A DNA stretch of 64,000 bases from Brachybacterium paraconglomeratum. Its GTDB lineage: Bacteria; Actinomycetota; Actinomycetes; Actinomycetales; Dermabacteraceae. Numbering within the stretch: position 1 is the stretch's first letter; each line of letters starts with the position of its first letter. The translations under genes were made by a program, and so were the position numbers. The stretch covers positions 279,474 through 343,473 of the forward strand of contig NZ_ML133853.1 of assembly GCF_003994255.1 (NCBI RefSeq). Direction: 5' to 3'. A model generated the notes under the pieces. The model was not told the DNA's origin and ran no database searches. It saw only the letters and a program-made list of their open reading frames with translations. Of this stretch, positions 27,515 to 38,300 are shown piece after piece.

Positions 27515-30433
27515 GTGAGCATTGTCGAACAGCGGGATGACGCGGACGTTATCACGCCGGGATCCCTGGTCGAGGTGCGGGACGAGACCTGGCTGGTGAC
27601 GTCGATCGACGTGACCGACGACGGTCCCCTGTACACGGTCCGTGGGGTCAGCGAGTTCGTCGAGGGGACCACGGCGAGCTTCTACGACAGCATCGACACG
27701 ATCCGTGCGCTGCGACCGGAGGACACCCGCGTCGTCGCGGATACGTCCCCGCGGTACCGCAACGCGCGTCTCTGGCTCGAGTCTACGCTGAGGAAGAGCC
27801 CACTGCCCATCGCGCACGAGGGCCTGACCGTCGCCCCGCTGATGCTCGCCGACGACCTTCCCTATCAGCGCGAAGCGGTCGAGACCGCCCTGGATGCCGA
27901 GCGACTCCGTCCTCGCCTTCTGATCGCGGACGCCGTCGGCCTCGGCAAGACGCTCGAGATCGGGATGATCCTTTCGGAGTTGATACGCCGGGGGAGGGGC
28001 CGGCGGATCCTCATCGTCTGCCCCCGCCACGTCCTGGAACAGATGCAGCACGAGATGTGGAGCCGTTTCGCCATCCCCTTCGTGCGCCTCGACTCCGAAG
28101 GGGTGCAGGAGGTCAAGCAGAAGCTGCCCGCCACCAGGAACCCCTTCTCCTACTTCGAGAAGGTCATCGTCTCGATGGACACCCTGAAGCAGGATCGGTT
28201 CGTGCACGATCTGCGCAACCATCGCTGGGACGCCGTCGTGATCGATGAGTCTCACAACGTCACCAACCAGGCCACCCAGAACAACCAGTTGGCCCGGGTC
28301 CTGGCACCGAATACGGATGCGCTGATCCTGGCCTCGGCCACCCCGCACAACGGCAGCAGTTCGTCCTTCGCGCAGCTCATCAGCTTGCTCGAGCCCACAG
28401 CTGTCACCCCGGATGGTGAGATCGTCGAAGAGGCCGTGTCGCGGCTGATGGTGCGCCGGCACCGCTACTCCGACTCCGTGAAGGACGTGGTGGGCGAGAA
28501 GTGGGCGCCGCGGAAGGAGCCGGATCTGGTGCTCGTCTCCCCGTCGCCGGAGGAGTTGGCGGTCGCTGAGGAGATCGCGGGCACCTGGACCCACCCACCG
28601 AAGGGCATGAGCTCGCCGACGTCCGGCTCCGGCGCGAAGCTGTTCCCGTGGACGCTCGCGAAGGCCTTCCTCTCCTCACCGGTCGCCCTCCGGGAGACCG
28701 TCCGCTCGCGTCTGGCGTCTCTCGCGAGGAAGGCGGGTGTCGACGACGTCTCCGCCATCCCGCACACTTCCGGCTTCGCGGCCGAGCGGGACGCACTGGT
28801 GCGACTGGAGGAGCTGAACGATGCGTGCCTCCCGGCCGGCTCACCGCGCTCGGGAAAGTACCGACGCCTCGTGGACCTCCTGCGGGAAAAGGGCGTCGCG
28901 AGGAACTCGCCGGAGCGGGTGGTGGTGTTCGCCGAACGTGTCGGGACTCTCGGGTGGCTGCGGGAGCATCTGATCGAGGACCTCGGGCTCAAGCCCGATC
29001 AGGTGGACGTGCTCCATGGCGGGCTCACGGACACCGAGCAGCAGGCCGTGGTCGAGTCGTTCAAGCAGGGCACCTCGCCGATCAGGGTGCTCGTCACCGG
29101 TGATGTCGCCTCGGAAGGGGTGAACCTGCACCAGCAGTGCCACGAACTCGTGCACTTCGACATCCCGTGGTCCCTGATCCGCATCGAACAGCGCAACGGC
29201 CGCATCGACCGCTACGGTCAGACCGTGCCCCCGCAGATCACCGCGCTCCTGCTCAACCTGGAGGAGATCCACGGCTTCAAGGGTGACTTGCGGGTGCTCG
29301 CCCGGCTGCTCGAGCGGGAGCGGGAGGCCCACACCGTCCTCGGGGATGCCGCCTCACTGATGGGGAAGTACGACGGTGACCTCGAGGAGAAGGAGCTCGT
29401 CGCCGTCCTCCAGGGCGCCAAGGCGCTCGACGACGTCCTGCCGGAGATCCAGGACCTCGAACCGGACGACGACCCCTTCCTCGCCGCGCTGCTCGCGGGT
29501 GACCACCTCCAGCCGACGAACGGCCGAACCGGGCATCGCGCCGCGACGGACGACCCGTCCCGCACCGGCCTGTTCGGGACCGATGCCGACTTCCTCATCG
29601 CGGGCCTCACCGAGATCTACGGAGAACCCGGACGGCCACCGGAGACTGGGGGTATCGCGCTGCAGGACGCCCGCGCCGATGGTCTGATCAGTTTCGTGCC
29701 GAGCCCCGACCTCCAGCAGCGCCTGCGCTTTCTCCCGCAGAGCTACCTCAAGGACCGACGTGTCCTGGAGAAGGTGCGGCTCACCCCCGACCGCCGCACC
29801 GCGGAGTCCCGCCTGCGCGCGGCACTGAACGACCGCACCGGCACCAGCTGGCCCGACACCCACTATCTGGGGCCACAGCACCCTGTGCTCGACTGGATCG
29901 CCGACCGCTCACTGGCAAGCCTGGGCCGAGGGGAGATCTTCGCCGTCGCCGGCACGGTGAAGGAGCCGTGGGTGATCCTCCAGGGCAGCCTCGTGAACCG
30001 CCGCGGACAGACCATCGCCGCTCAGCTCCTCGGGGTCGCGGAGGTCGACGGCACGGTGCACGCGATCCCGCACTCGAGTCCGGCGGCGATGTTCCAGGAG
30101 ATCGGCCTCGGTCCCGATTCCGTCGGCATTGCCGTGCCCGAGGCCGAGGAGTACGACGCCCTCGTCACGAAGGCGGTGGAGAAAGCGCGGGGTCACCTCG
30201 AGGACGAGCTCTCGGAAACAGCCCGCGCCGACGCCGAGCGCCGTGCGAGAACTTGGATCGCGGACATGGACCGCTGGGAGAAGGCCGCCGACGAGCGCAC
30301 CGGCCAGTCGACGCTCTTCCGCACCACCAAGCACGTCCTCGAGATCGAGCGCGAGCTCGCCGAGGAGATGCTGCCCGACAGTTCTTTCGTACGACCGCTG
30401 CTGGTGGTCGTCCCCGCGCCGAACCGGAAGTGA
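27515..30433 (+). CDS. drmD: SNF2/RapA-type helicase, DISARM DrmD-like
   Basis: A 972-aa SNF2-family ATPase. An N-terminal beta-rich region (about 1-110) precedes the ATPase core: Walker A DAVGLGKTLEIGMI (about 143), DESH box VVIDESHNV (about 244), SATPHNG, and the C-lobe motif RIEQRNGRIDRYGQ (about 556). A C-terminal region of about 350 residues contains a predicted coiled-coil-rich end. It resembles RapA and the SNF2 helicase DrmD of class 1 DISARM, which likewise precedes an adenine methylase gene. Here the methylase gene begins 6 nt downstream, indicating strict co-expression. GTG 27515 has GGGAGGG upstream. Likely role: ATP-driven remodelling or translocation on DNA coupled to modification or exclusion. 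Confidence 0.85.
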   Translation: MSIVEQRDDADVITPGSLVEVRDETWLVTSIDVTDDGPLYTVRGVSEFVEGTTASFYDSIDTIRALRPEDTRVVADTSPRYRNARLWLESTLRKSPLPIAHEGLTVAPLMLADDLPYQREAVETALDAERLRPRLLIADAVGLGKTLEIGMILSELIRRGRGRRILIVCPRHVLEQMQHEMWSRFAIPFVRLDSEGVQEVKQKLPATRNPFSYFEKVIVSMDTLKQDRFVHDLRNHRWDAVVIDESHNVTNQATQNNQLARVLAPNTDALILASATPHNGSSSSFAQLISLLEPTAVTPDGEIVEEAVSRLMVRRHRYSDSVKDVVGEKWAPRKEPDLVLVSPSPEELAVAEEIAGTWTHPPKGMSSPTSGSGAKLFPWTLAKAFLSSPVALRETVRSRLASLARKAGVDDVSAIPHTSGFAAERDALVRLEELNDACLPAGSPRSGKYRRLVDLLREKGVARNSPERVVVFAERVGTLGWLREHLIEDLGLKPDQVDVLHGGLTDTEQQAVVESFKQGTSPIRVLVTGDVASEGVNLHQQCHELVHFDIPWSLIRIEQRNGRIDRYGQTVPPQITALLLNLEEIHGFKGDLRVLARLLEREREAHTVLGDAASLMGKYDGDLEEKELVAVLQGAKALDDVLPEIQDLEPDDDPFLAALLAGDHLQPTNGRTGHRAATDDPSRTGLFGTDADFLIAGLTEIYGEPGRPPETGGIALQDARADGLISFVPSPDLQQRLRFLPQSYLKDRRVLEKVRLTPDRRTAESRLRAALNDRTGTSWPDTHYLGPQHPVLDWIADRSLASLGRGEIFAVAGTVKEPWVILQGSLVNRRGQTIAAQLLGVAEVDGTVHAIPHSSPAAMFQEIGLGPDSVGIAVPEAEEYDALVTKAVEKARGHLEDELSETARADAERRARTWIADMDRWEKAADERTGQSTLFRTTKHVLEIERELAEEMLPDSSFVRPLLVVVPAPNRK

Positions 30434-30439
30434 GCACCG

Positions 30440-33400
30440 ATGCCCACGAGTGATGCCCTCGTCGTCGTCGACGACTGGATCAGCGAGTACTACTTCACCT
30501 CGGACGACACCTCCGGGACCTTCCTCGCCCGGACCAAGAAACTCATCGCGGAATGGAAGCAACAAGCCGATGAGCTCCCGGACTGGCAGAGCCCTTTGGC
30601 CCGCTTCACCGCAGGCCGATCCCGGCTGGTCTCGTCCCTGATCGCTCTCCACGACTCCGCCTCGGGAATCCCCGTGAGCGCCGGCATCGAGGAACGCCGT
30701 GAGACGATCGGCCAGGCGTCGCGCGATCACGCGGACAGGCTCCGCACGCTCCTCGGATTCACTGATGACGCCCATCGACCGATCGCGTGGGATGTCGAGA
30801 CGACCGGACCTCTTCGCCGATTCGCGACCCGCGGGGTGGCGGAGTACCCCTTCGCCATGATCGACGCTCTCGCTGCCCCCACCGCCGAGGAACTGCTCCG
30901 CAAGGACGGCGGTCACCTCCCCGAGGACGTCGTCCTCGACCCGGACACTCCCGAGGAGGAACGACTCACCTCGGTCGCCGCCGTGCTCTCCCACCTCGCG
31001 CTGCGCCCGGACGCACCGGAGTTCATGCTCGTCATCGCGGGCCGCACCCTCGTGCTCACCAGCTCCGATTACTGGGCGCAGGGGCGTTATCTCGTGATCG
31101 ACCTGCAGACCGTCGCCGACCGCGGCGACACCAAGGCCGGCGGCGAGATCCAGCGCATGCTCGCCTGCGTGAGCGCCTCGTCCCTCGCGCCCGAGACCGA
31201 CGGGCAGATCTGGTGGAGCGAGACCCGTCGCGAAGCGGTCGCCAACGCCGTCGGTGTCAGCGCCGATCTGCGCGACGGCGTCCGCGAGTCCATCGAGATC
31301 ATCGCCAACGAGGTCGTCACCCGGCGGCGCAAGCAAGGCCTCGAGCCCCTGCCCGACGAGCAGGCTCAGCCCCTCGCCCTCCAGTCGCTGCGCTTCCTCT
31401 ACCGGATCCTCTTTCTTCTCCACGCGGAGGCGTCACCCGAGCTCGGCATGCTTCCCTCCGGAGCCCGGGAGTACGATGCCGGGTATTCGATGGATCGCCT
31501 GCGCGAGCTCACCCTCAAGCCCCTCACGGCGGCCTCCTCCCGGGGGACCCACCTCTACGACTCGCTCTCCCTGTTGTTCGAGCTGGTCGACACGGGACAC
31601 GGGGCCCGGACCGAGCCCAGCGGCGACGGCCCAGCGCGTCATGGCGGGGAGGGCCTCGTCTTCGAGAGTCTCCAGGCCGATCTTTTCCGGCCCGACCGCA
31701 CCAGCCTCATCAATGAGGTGAAGCTCGGTAACGCGGCACTCCAGGCAGTCCTGGAACGCCTGCTGCTCAGCAAGGAGAAGCGCGGTAGGGACCGCGGCTT
31801 CATCAGCTACGTGGCCCTCGGCATCAACCAACTCGGCGCGGTCTACGAGTCCCTCATGAGCTACACGGGCTCCTTCGCCCACGAGGAACTGGTGGAGGTC
31901 GCGAAGAACGGTGACCCCTCCGACGGCTCCTGGGTGGTACCCGTGGATCGGATCGACTCCGAGCTCCGGGAGCACGTCGTCCAGGTGAGAGACGAGGAGA
32001 CCGGCGAGCTCGTCGACAAGCGTTACCAGCACGGCGAGTTCGTCTTCCGCCTTTCCGGTCGGGAACGCCAGCGTTCGGCCTCGTACTACTCCCCGGAGGT
32101 CTTGACCCGTTTCACCGTCTCCCAGGGCCTGGCAGAGCTGCTCGACCCTGTCATACGGGCAGGGGACGAGCTGCCGGACGGTGCGATGACCTTCCCAGAC
32201 ACCGACTTCGACGGGAATCCGATCACCCGTCGGCGTACCACGGCCGCGGAAGTGCTCGCGATGACCGTCTGTGAGCCCGCGCTCGGCTCCGGAGCGTTCG
32301 CCATCGAGGCCGTCCGGCAGCTCGCAGCCGAGTACCTCACCCGCAGACAGGACGAACTGGGTGAGCGGATCGATCCCGAAGATCATGCGCTCGAACTCCA
32401 GAAGGTCAAGGCGCACATCGCTCTGCACAACGTCTACGGTGTGGACCTTAACGCCACCGCCGTGGAGCTCGCCGAGGTGTCCCTTTGGCTCGACACGATG
32501 TCCAAGGGACTCAAGGCGCCCTGGTTCGGGCTGCGCCTGCGGGCGGGTAACTCCCTGATCGGTGCCCGGCATGCGGTGCACACGACGAGTTCTCTCGAGA
32601 AGAAGAGCCTGAGCACTGTCGTATCGAGGCCCCCGGCACATTTGTCACTGTCGAACCTGTTGGCCTCTGGCATCGGTGGAACCGCGTCGGTTGAGAACCG
32701 TATCTTCCACTTCCTTCTCCCGGGGGCGGGGTGGGGTGCCGCCGGCGAGGACAAGGAGATCAAGCGTCTCGCTCCAGATGCCGCGAAGCGACTCCGGGAC
32801 TGGGCGAAGAGCATGAGACGGAAGCTGACCGGCCCGCAGATCACCGCACTCAACGACCTGTCACATCGCATCGAGTTCCTCTGGTCGATCGCCTTACGTC
32901 GACTGACGGCGGCGGAGTCTCAATCACGGCGGGCGATCGATGTCTGGGGCGCGGACACCGCCGAAGGCGGTGAAGTCACACGGAAGCAGATCGAAAAGGC
33001 CCTTGCCAACCCACGCTCGGCTTACAGGCGACTCCGGCTCGTCATGGACGCGTGGTGCGCCATGTGGTTCTGGCCGGTCCTCGAGGACGATGCTTTGGAG
33101 CCACCGTCCATGAATGAATGGATCTCCGTCCTGCAGCAGCTCCTCGGCACGACGACCAAGGAGAGCCGAGCTCACGCGGCTGCCGGTCAGGGGAGGGTCG
33201 ACAAGGGGGCCGACGAGTGGTCTGCACTCGACGAGATCGAACGGAACTTCGCCTTCGACGGCGCCACAGATGATATCGACGGGCTTGTGGCTGCAACCCC
33301 GTGGTTGGGCCGTGTCCGGTCGATCGCAAAGGAGCAGAAGTTCTTCCATTGGGAGCTGGACTTCGCCCCGGTGTTCGCGCGGGCCGGTGGCTTCGATTTG

Positions 33401-35329
33401 CAGGTAGGGAATCCGCCGTGGGTTCGGCCACGTCCGGATATGCATGCTCTTCTCGGCGAATTCGATCCGTGGTGGATGCTTGCCACCAAGCCGTCGGAGG
33501 CTCTGAAAAGGGCCCGCCGGGAGCAGACACTCGAGCGGGAGGGCGCTGTCGGTTCGGTCCTTCTTGGCGCTCGGGACATCGAGTCATTGGCTGCATACGT
33601 CGGCGCATCGGCCAACTATCCGGAATGCGAAGGGACACAGCCGGATCTCTATCGGTGCTTCATGGTCCAGGTATGGAATCACTCGTCGGCGGGTGGGGTT
33701 TCGACGTTGATCCATCCGCCGACGCACCTCACCGATGCTCGGGCTTACCCCTTGAGGCGAGCGACATACAGCCGGCTTCGGCGCTTGTGGCGGTTTATCA
33801 ATGAATTGAAGCTTTTTGCGGAGATTCATGATCTTGTGGAATACGGGATCAACGTGTATGGCTCCGAGCGGCGGCCTGATTTCCTCAGCGCCGTAGCGCT
33901 ATACCATCCTGAGACCGTGGAGGCGTCCATCCGACACAACGGTGACGGGCCCGAGCCTGGGTACAAAGATGAAAACGACGATTGGGATCTTCGTCCTCAC
34001 CGTGGCCGGATCCAGCACGTGACCCGGAAGGAACTGAAGGTCTGGCACCGGCTCATGGAGGGTGGGTCCGGCGAGGTGCCCATCGAGGCCGCACGCATGG
34101 TGTCGACCGTGAACACCGCTGCGGCCAACGCGCTCGATGTTCTGGTCGAATCAGCGACGATCGGCGACTTGCGGCCAGGGTTCTCACGAGGCTGGGATGA
34201 GACTTTCGGGCGGCGCGACGGCTTCTTCGAGAGCAGGTGGGGACGAGCCGACTCGTGGCGGGACGCCATCCTGCAGGGGCCGTACTTCCATGTCGGTAAC
34301 CCGTTCTACTCCAGTCGCAACCGCACCATGAAACATAACCAGGACTACTCCTCGGTCGACCTCGAGGAGCTGCCGGCCGACGCGCTCCCGGTCACGGAGT
34401 ACAAGCCGATCTACGAAACGTCCCCGAGCGGCACTGTCGATACCTCGGGGTACGACAGCGCGTATGGCCGCTGGGTGAGCGAGCGGGATGACCAGGGTGC
34501 GCCGGTCGCGAGTGTTGCGGTGCGCGACTGCTACCGGGTGATGTGGCGTGCGATGGCGGCGAGCACTGGTGAGCGGACGCTAATCCCTGCCATCTACCCT
34601 CCTGGTACGGCATCAGTAAATTCGGTGTTCAGTATTGGGTTCCCACTGAAGTGGTCTCGGGTAGTTGGGCTCGCTTCCGCAAGCATGTCGTCGCTCATTG
34701 CGGATTTTGAAGTGCGTGCGTCTGTCGGAAGCGGAATCTATCAAGCGGCGGTCGATCGGCTTCCGCAGATTCCTGAGGGTCATCCACTGGCGATTCCCTC
34801 ATTGCTACGAAGCTTGCGTTTGAATTCAATAACCAACGCCTACGCCGACCTCTGGCGCGAGTGCTACGACCACTCCTTCACTGAGGACTCATGGACCGGT
34901 GGCCGCGAGCGTCCGAACCGGCCTGCGCTGAATGACGTCGGCCCCGAGTGGACGGCGGCAACACCGCTGCGGATGGACGAGGACCGCCGGCAGGCGCTCG
35001 TGGAGATCGACGCGATCATGGCGCTCGTGACCGGGATCGACATCGAGGATCTGGTGACGCTGTACCGCACCCAGTTCGGCGTGCTCGCCGAGTACGACCG
35101 CGGCGGAGGGAAGCGCGCCTACATCTTCGACGACGACGGGCGCATCATCCCGTCGGCCGTCCGCACGGCGTGGAACAAGGCGGATCGGCCCGAGTACGGG
35201 CTCCCGGAAGAGGACCGCACCTACACCAACGACTCGGGGCGCACCATCATCGCCCCCGAGCCGTTCCGAATCCTCGACCGCGCCGAGGACCTGCGCATCG
35301 CCTACCACGCCTTCAAGGAACGACTGTGA
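30440..35329 (+). CDS. drmMI: Giant N6-adenine DNA methylase, DrmMI/PglX/Eco57I-like
   Basis: A 1629-aa protein. The SAM-binding motif VCEPALGSGAFAIEAV is at about residue 611 and the catalytic NPPW (QVGNPPWVRPRP) at about 991, in the order of gamma-class N6-adenine methylases; the large insert between them is typical of Eco57I/PglX-type proteins. About 600 residues precede the methylase domain, and the C-terminal ~550 residues (from FMVQVWNHSS onward) resemble the target-recognition half of PglX and type IIG enzymes. I do not see a convincing PD-(D/E)xK nuclease in the N-terminus. In class 1 DISARM the adenine methylase DrmMI follows DrmD, as here. It probably marks host DNA; whether it also restricts is open. 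The C-terminal part (about 33.6-34.8 kb) is noticeably A/T-richer, suggesting exchange of the specificity region. Confidence 0.82.
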   Translation: MPTSDALVVVDDWISEYYFTSDDTSGTFLARTKKLIAEWKQQADELPDWQSPLARFTAGRSRLVSSLIALHDSASGIPVSAGIEERRETIGQASRDHADRLRTLLGFTDDAHRPIAWDVETTGPLRRFATRGVAEYPFAMIDALAAPTAEELLRKDGGHLPEDVVLDPDTPEEERLTSVAAVLSHLALRPDAPEFMLVIAGRTLVLTSSDYWAQGRYLVIDLQTVADRGDTKAGGEIQRMLACVSASSLAPETDGQIWWSETRREAVANAVGVSADLRDGVRESIEIIANEVVTRRRKQGLEPLPDEQAQPLALQSLRFLYRILFLLHAEASPELGMLPSGAREYDAGYSMDRLRELTLKPLTAASSRGTHLYDSLSLLFELVDTGHGARTEPSGDGPARHGGEGLVFESLQADLFRPDRTSLINEVKLGNAALQAVLERLLLSKEKRGRDRGFISYVALGINQLGAVYESLMSYTGSFAHEELVEVAKNGDPSDGSWVVPVDRIDSELREHVVQVRDEETGELVDKRYQHGEFVFRLSGRERQRSASYYSPEVLTRFTVSQGLAELLDPVIRAGDELPDGAMTFPDTDFDGNPITRRRTTAAEVLAMTVCEPALGSGAFAIEAVRQLAAEYLTRRQDELGERIDPEDHALELQKVKAHIALHNVYGVDLNATAVELAEVSLWLDTMSKGLKAPWFGLRLRAGNSLIGARHAVHTTSSLEKKSLSTVVSRPPAHLSLSNLLASGIGGTASVENRIFHFLLPGAGWGAAGEDKEIKRLAPDAAKRLRDWAKSMRRKLTGPQITALNDLSHRIEFLWSIALRRLTAAESQSRRAIDVWGADTAEGGEVTRKQIEKALANPRSAYRRLRLVMDAWCAMWFWPVLEDDALEPPSMNEWISVLQQLLGTTTKESRAHAAAGQGRVDKGADEWSALDEIERNFAFDGATDDIDGLVAATPWLGRVRSIAKEQKFFHWELDFAPVFARAGGFDLQVGNPPWVRPRPDMHALLGEFDPWWMLATKPSEALKRARREQTLEREGAVGSVLLGARDIESLAAYVGASANYPECEGTQPDLYRCFMVQVWNHSSAGGVSTLIHPPTHLTDARAYPLRRATYSRLRRLWRFINELKLFAEIHDLVEYGINVYGSERRPDFLSAVALYHPETVEASIRHNGDGPEPGYKDENDDWDLRPHRGRIQHVTRKELKVWHRLMEGGSGEVPIEAARMVSTVNTAAANALDVLVESATIGDLRPGFSRGWDETFGRRDGFFESRWGRADSWRDAILQGPYFHVGNPFYSSRNRTMKHNQDYSSVDLEELPADALPVTEYKPIYETSPSGTVDTSGYDSAYGRWVSERDDQGAPVASVAVRDCYRVMWRAMAASTGERTLIPAIYPPGTASVNSVFSIGFPLKWSRVVGLASASMSSLIADFEVRASVGSGIYQAAVDRLPQIPEGHPLAIPSLLRSLRLNSITNAYADLWRECYDHSFTEDSWTGGRERPNRPALNDVGPEWTAATPLRMDEDRRQALVEIDAIMALVTGIDIEDLVTLYRTQFGVLAEYDRGGGKRAYIFDDDGRIIPSAVRTAWNKADRPEYGLPEEDRTYTNDSGRTIIAPEPFRILDRAEDLRIAYHAFKERL

Positions 35330-35343
35330 CCGGGGGGCCGACC

Positions 35344-38300
35344 ATGAGCGAGCTCCTCCCCACTCGGCAGGCCTGGGATCTTCGTCGTGCGATCACCGAG
35401 TACGTGACCACGGCAGTCAGCCTCAGTGATCCGGCCGTCGATGCAGCACTCCAGGAGTTCCTGACCCGCGACGACCGGGGGATCTTCCTCGGCCCCTACA
35501 TCCGGACCCGGCTCCCGTTCACCGGGGACACGGCCGGGACGGACTCGGTCCCGCCCCTGGACGGGCTCCCGGACTGGTTCACGCCGTACGCCCACCAGGC
35601 CGCAGCCTTCCGGCGCCTGTCCACGAACCCTGCCCTCCCCGGGACGCGGGATGAGTTCGGCCTCCGCCTCCCCGAGCCCACCATCGTCACCACCGGCACC
35701 GGCTCCGGGAAGACCGAGGCGTTCCTGTGGCCGGTGCTCGATCACGTGGCGCGAGCCCGGGCCGAGGGCGTCGGCGGGATCAAGGCGCTGATCCTGTATC
35801 CGATGAACGCCCTCGCCAATGACCAGGCCGGAAGGCTCGCCCGCACCCTGACCGACGATCCCCGGTTCAAGAGCGTGACGGCGGCTCTGTACACCGGCGA
35901 GGCGAGCCTCAGCTCCCGCACCACCGTGACGCCCGAAGGACTCATCACGGCGCGCGAGGTGATCCGCTCCGACCCGCCCGACATCCTGCTCACCAACTAC
36001 AAGATGCTCGACCAGCTGCTCCTGCGCTCCGCGGATCGACCCCTGTGGGAGCAGTCCGCCCGGAGCCTGCGCTACCTGGTGCTCGACGAGTTCCATACCT
36101 ATGACGGGGCCCAGGGCACCGACGTCGCGATGCTGCTGCGGCGTCTCCGCCTCGTCCTCGAACGGCGCGCCCCCGAGCGGGTCCATGTCACCCCCGTCGC
36201 CACCTCGGCAACCCTCGGTGACGACGCGGACCCCTCCGAGATGCTGAACTTCGCCCAGACCGTGTTCGGCACCCGATTCACGCGCGAAGCCGTCGTCACC
36301 GAGAGCCGAGTCGGGTTGGATGCCTTCGCGGCCCGTTCCGGGGATGCCCTCCGGCGCGCGCTCGAACGAGCCGGTGACGGCATGATGTCCTTGACCCCGC
36401 GCACACTCACCCCGGCCGAGATGCGCGAACTGCGAGACCGTCACCTCGGCCCCGGGGGAGCACTCACCGGTCCTGAGCACATCACGCAGGACGTCCTCGA
36501 TGCACTCTGGGAGGCAACACGATCCGTCGACGGCAACGAGCGGGACGTCCCGGTGTCCACCATCGTCGACAGCTCGGGTTTCAGCGCCGCGGACCTGCTC
36601 GTCGCTCACCCCACCGTGCAGGAGATCCTCGAGGCGACCTCCACCGCGGCGACCTCCCTCCCCGACCTCGCCCGCCGTTGTTTCCCCGCCGTGCTGGACG
36701 ACCGGGCCGCCAGAGCGTTCGTCACCCTGAGCCTCGCCGCCCTGTCGCACCTGCGCGCGAAGGCCGGGCGCAACGAGTTCCCGTCCCTCGAGGCCCACCT
36801 GTGGATCCGCGAGGTCTCCCGCATCGACCGCGCCGTCACCAGCACCCCCGCATTCCAATGGAGCGACACCCCGGACCCCGACGACGACCGCGCGCTGCCC
36901 GCGATCTACTGCCGCCACTGCGGCCGCTCCGGATGGGGTGTCTCCGTCGCGAACGTCGGCGACACTCTCGACACGCGCCCCCACCGTGTCCGTCAGGACC
37001 AGGTGCGGCGAAACGGCCGATTCCGCGCCTTGATTCTGGACCCCCGCACCGATCCTGTCCCCCCGGACGGGGCCAGGCGCAATAGCCGCCGCTGGCTCGA
37101 TCTGCCCGGGGAGACCTTGCAGAGCGCACCGCCCGCTGCCGACGACCTCGAAGCCGACGTCGTGCCCGTCCTCGTCCACACCGGGCCGGACGCCGAGAAG
37201 GATTCACTGGCCGATACCTGCCCCGCCTGCCGGGAACGCGACGGCATCCGCTTCGTCGGCTCCCGCATCGCGACCCTGCTGTCGGTCTCGCTCAGCTCCC
37301 TGTTCGGGACCGCGGACCTCGATCCCACCGAGAAGAAGGCCCTGGTCTTCACCGACTCCGTGCAGGACGCCGCCCACCGCGCAGGCTTCGTCGAAGCCCG
37401 TTCCCACACCCTCACCCTGCGCTCCGCCGTACACGGTGCGCTCACGGAAGAGGTCGAGCCGCTCGGCACCATCGTCGAGCGGCTCCTCGCAGACGCCCAG
37501 ACGCCGGAACATCGGTACCGGCTCCTCCATCCGAGCATCGCCGACCACGACGCAGTGCGCCCGTTCTGGACCTCTACCGCGAATCGCGCGGCGCGCCGGA
37601 ACGCCGAGAAACCCGTGCGACGGCGGCTGCAGTTCGATCTCGCTCTCGAATTCGGTCTCACCGGACAAGTGGGGCGCACCCTGGCGATGACCGGTAATGC
37701 TGCCGCCTCGGTGCTGCTGACCGACCAGGAAAGCGCTGCGGTCTCCGCCCCTGCGCTCGAGATACTCACCGCCGACGGTGACCTCTTTACTGAGCAACAC
37801 GCGGACGAGGCCCGGCTCTGGGTGCGGGGGATCCTCGAACGCATACGCCAACGCGGTGCGATCGCCCACCACTGGTTCCAGCCGTTCCGACGGCACGGCG
37901 GGATGCACTTCCACCTCTGGGGCGGGCGGCCCGATCGAGACGTGATGCCGGCCTTCCCCAACGGGCGCAGCCTTCCCGGGTTCCCGGCGCTGGGCAGACG
38001 GGCCTCGAAGAGTCTCTTCGAGGACGCCACCGCACCCGGCAGCTGGTACGCCGACTGGACCGCCAGGGTCTTCGGCATCGAACGCCGACGAGCCGCATCG
38101 CTGATCCGGCCCCTGTTCGAGACGCTCGCCCTCGAGGGGATCCTCGAGCCGCTCGCGACGAAGACGGCTCCGGATGCGACGAGCTACGCACTGCCGCCCG
38201 AGCGCGTCGTGATCGGCTCGCGAGGGGATGACGGGACGGACACCCCGGTTCTCCGCTGCCCTGAATGCACCACCGTGGTGACGGGCACCGATGACCATCT

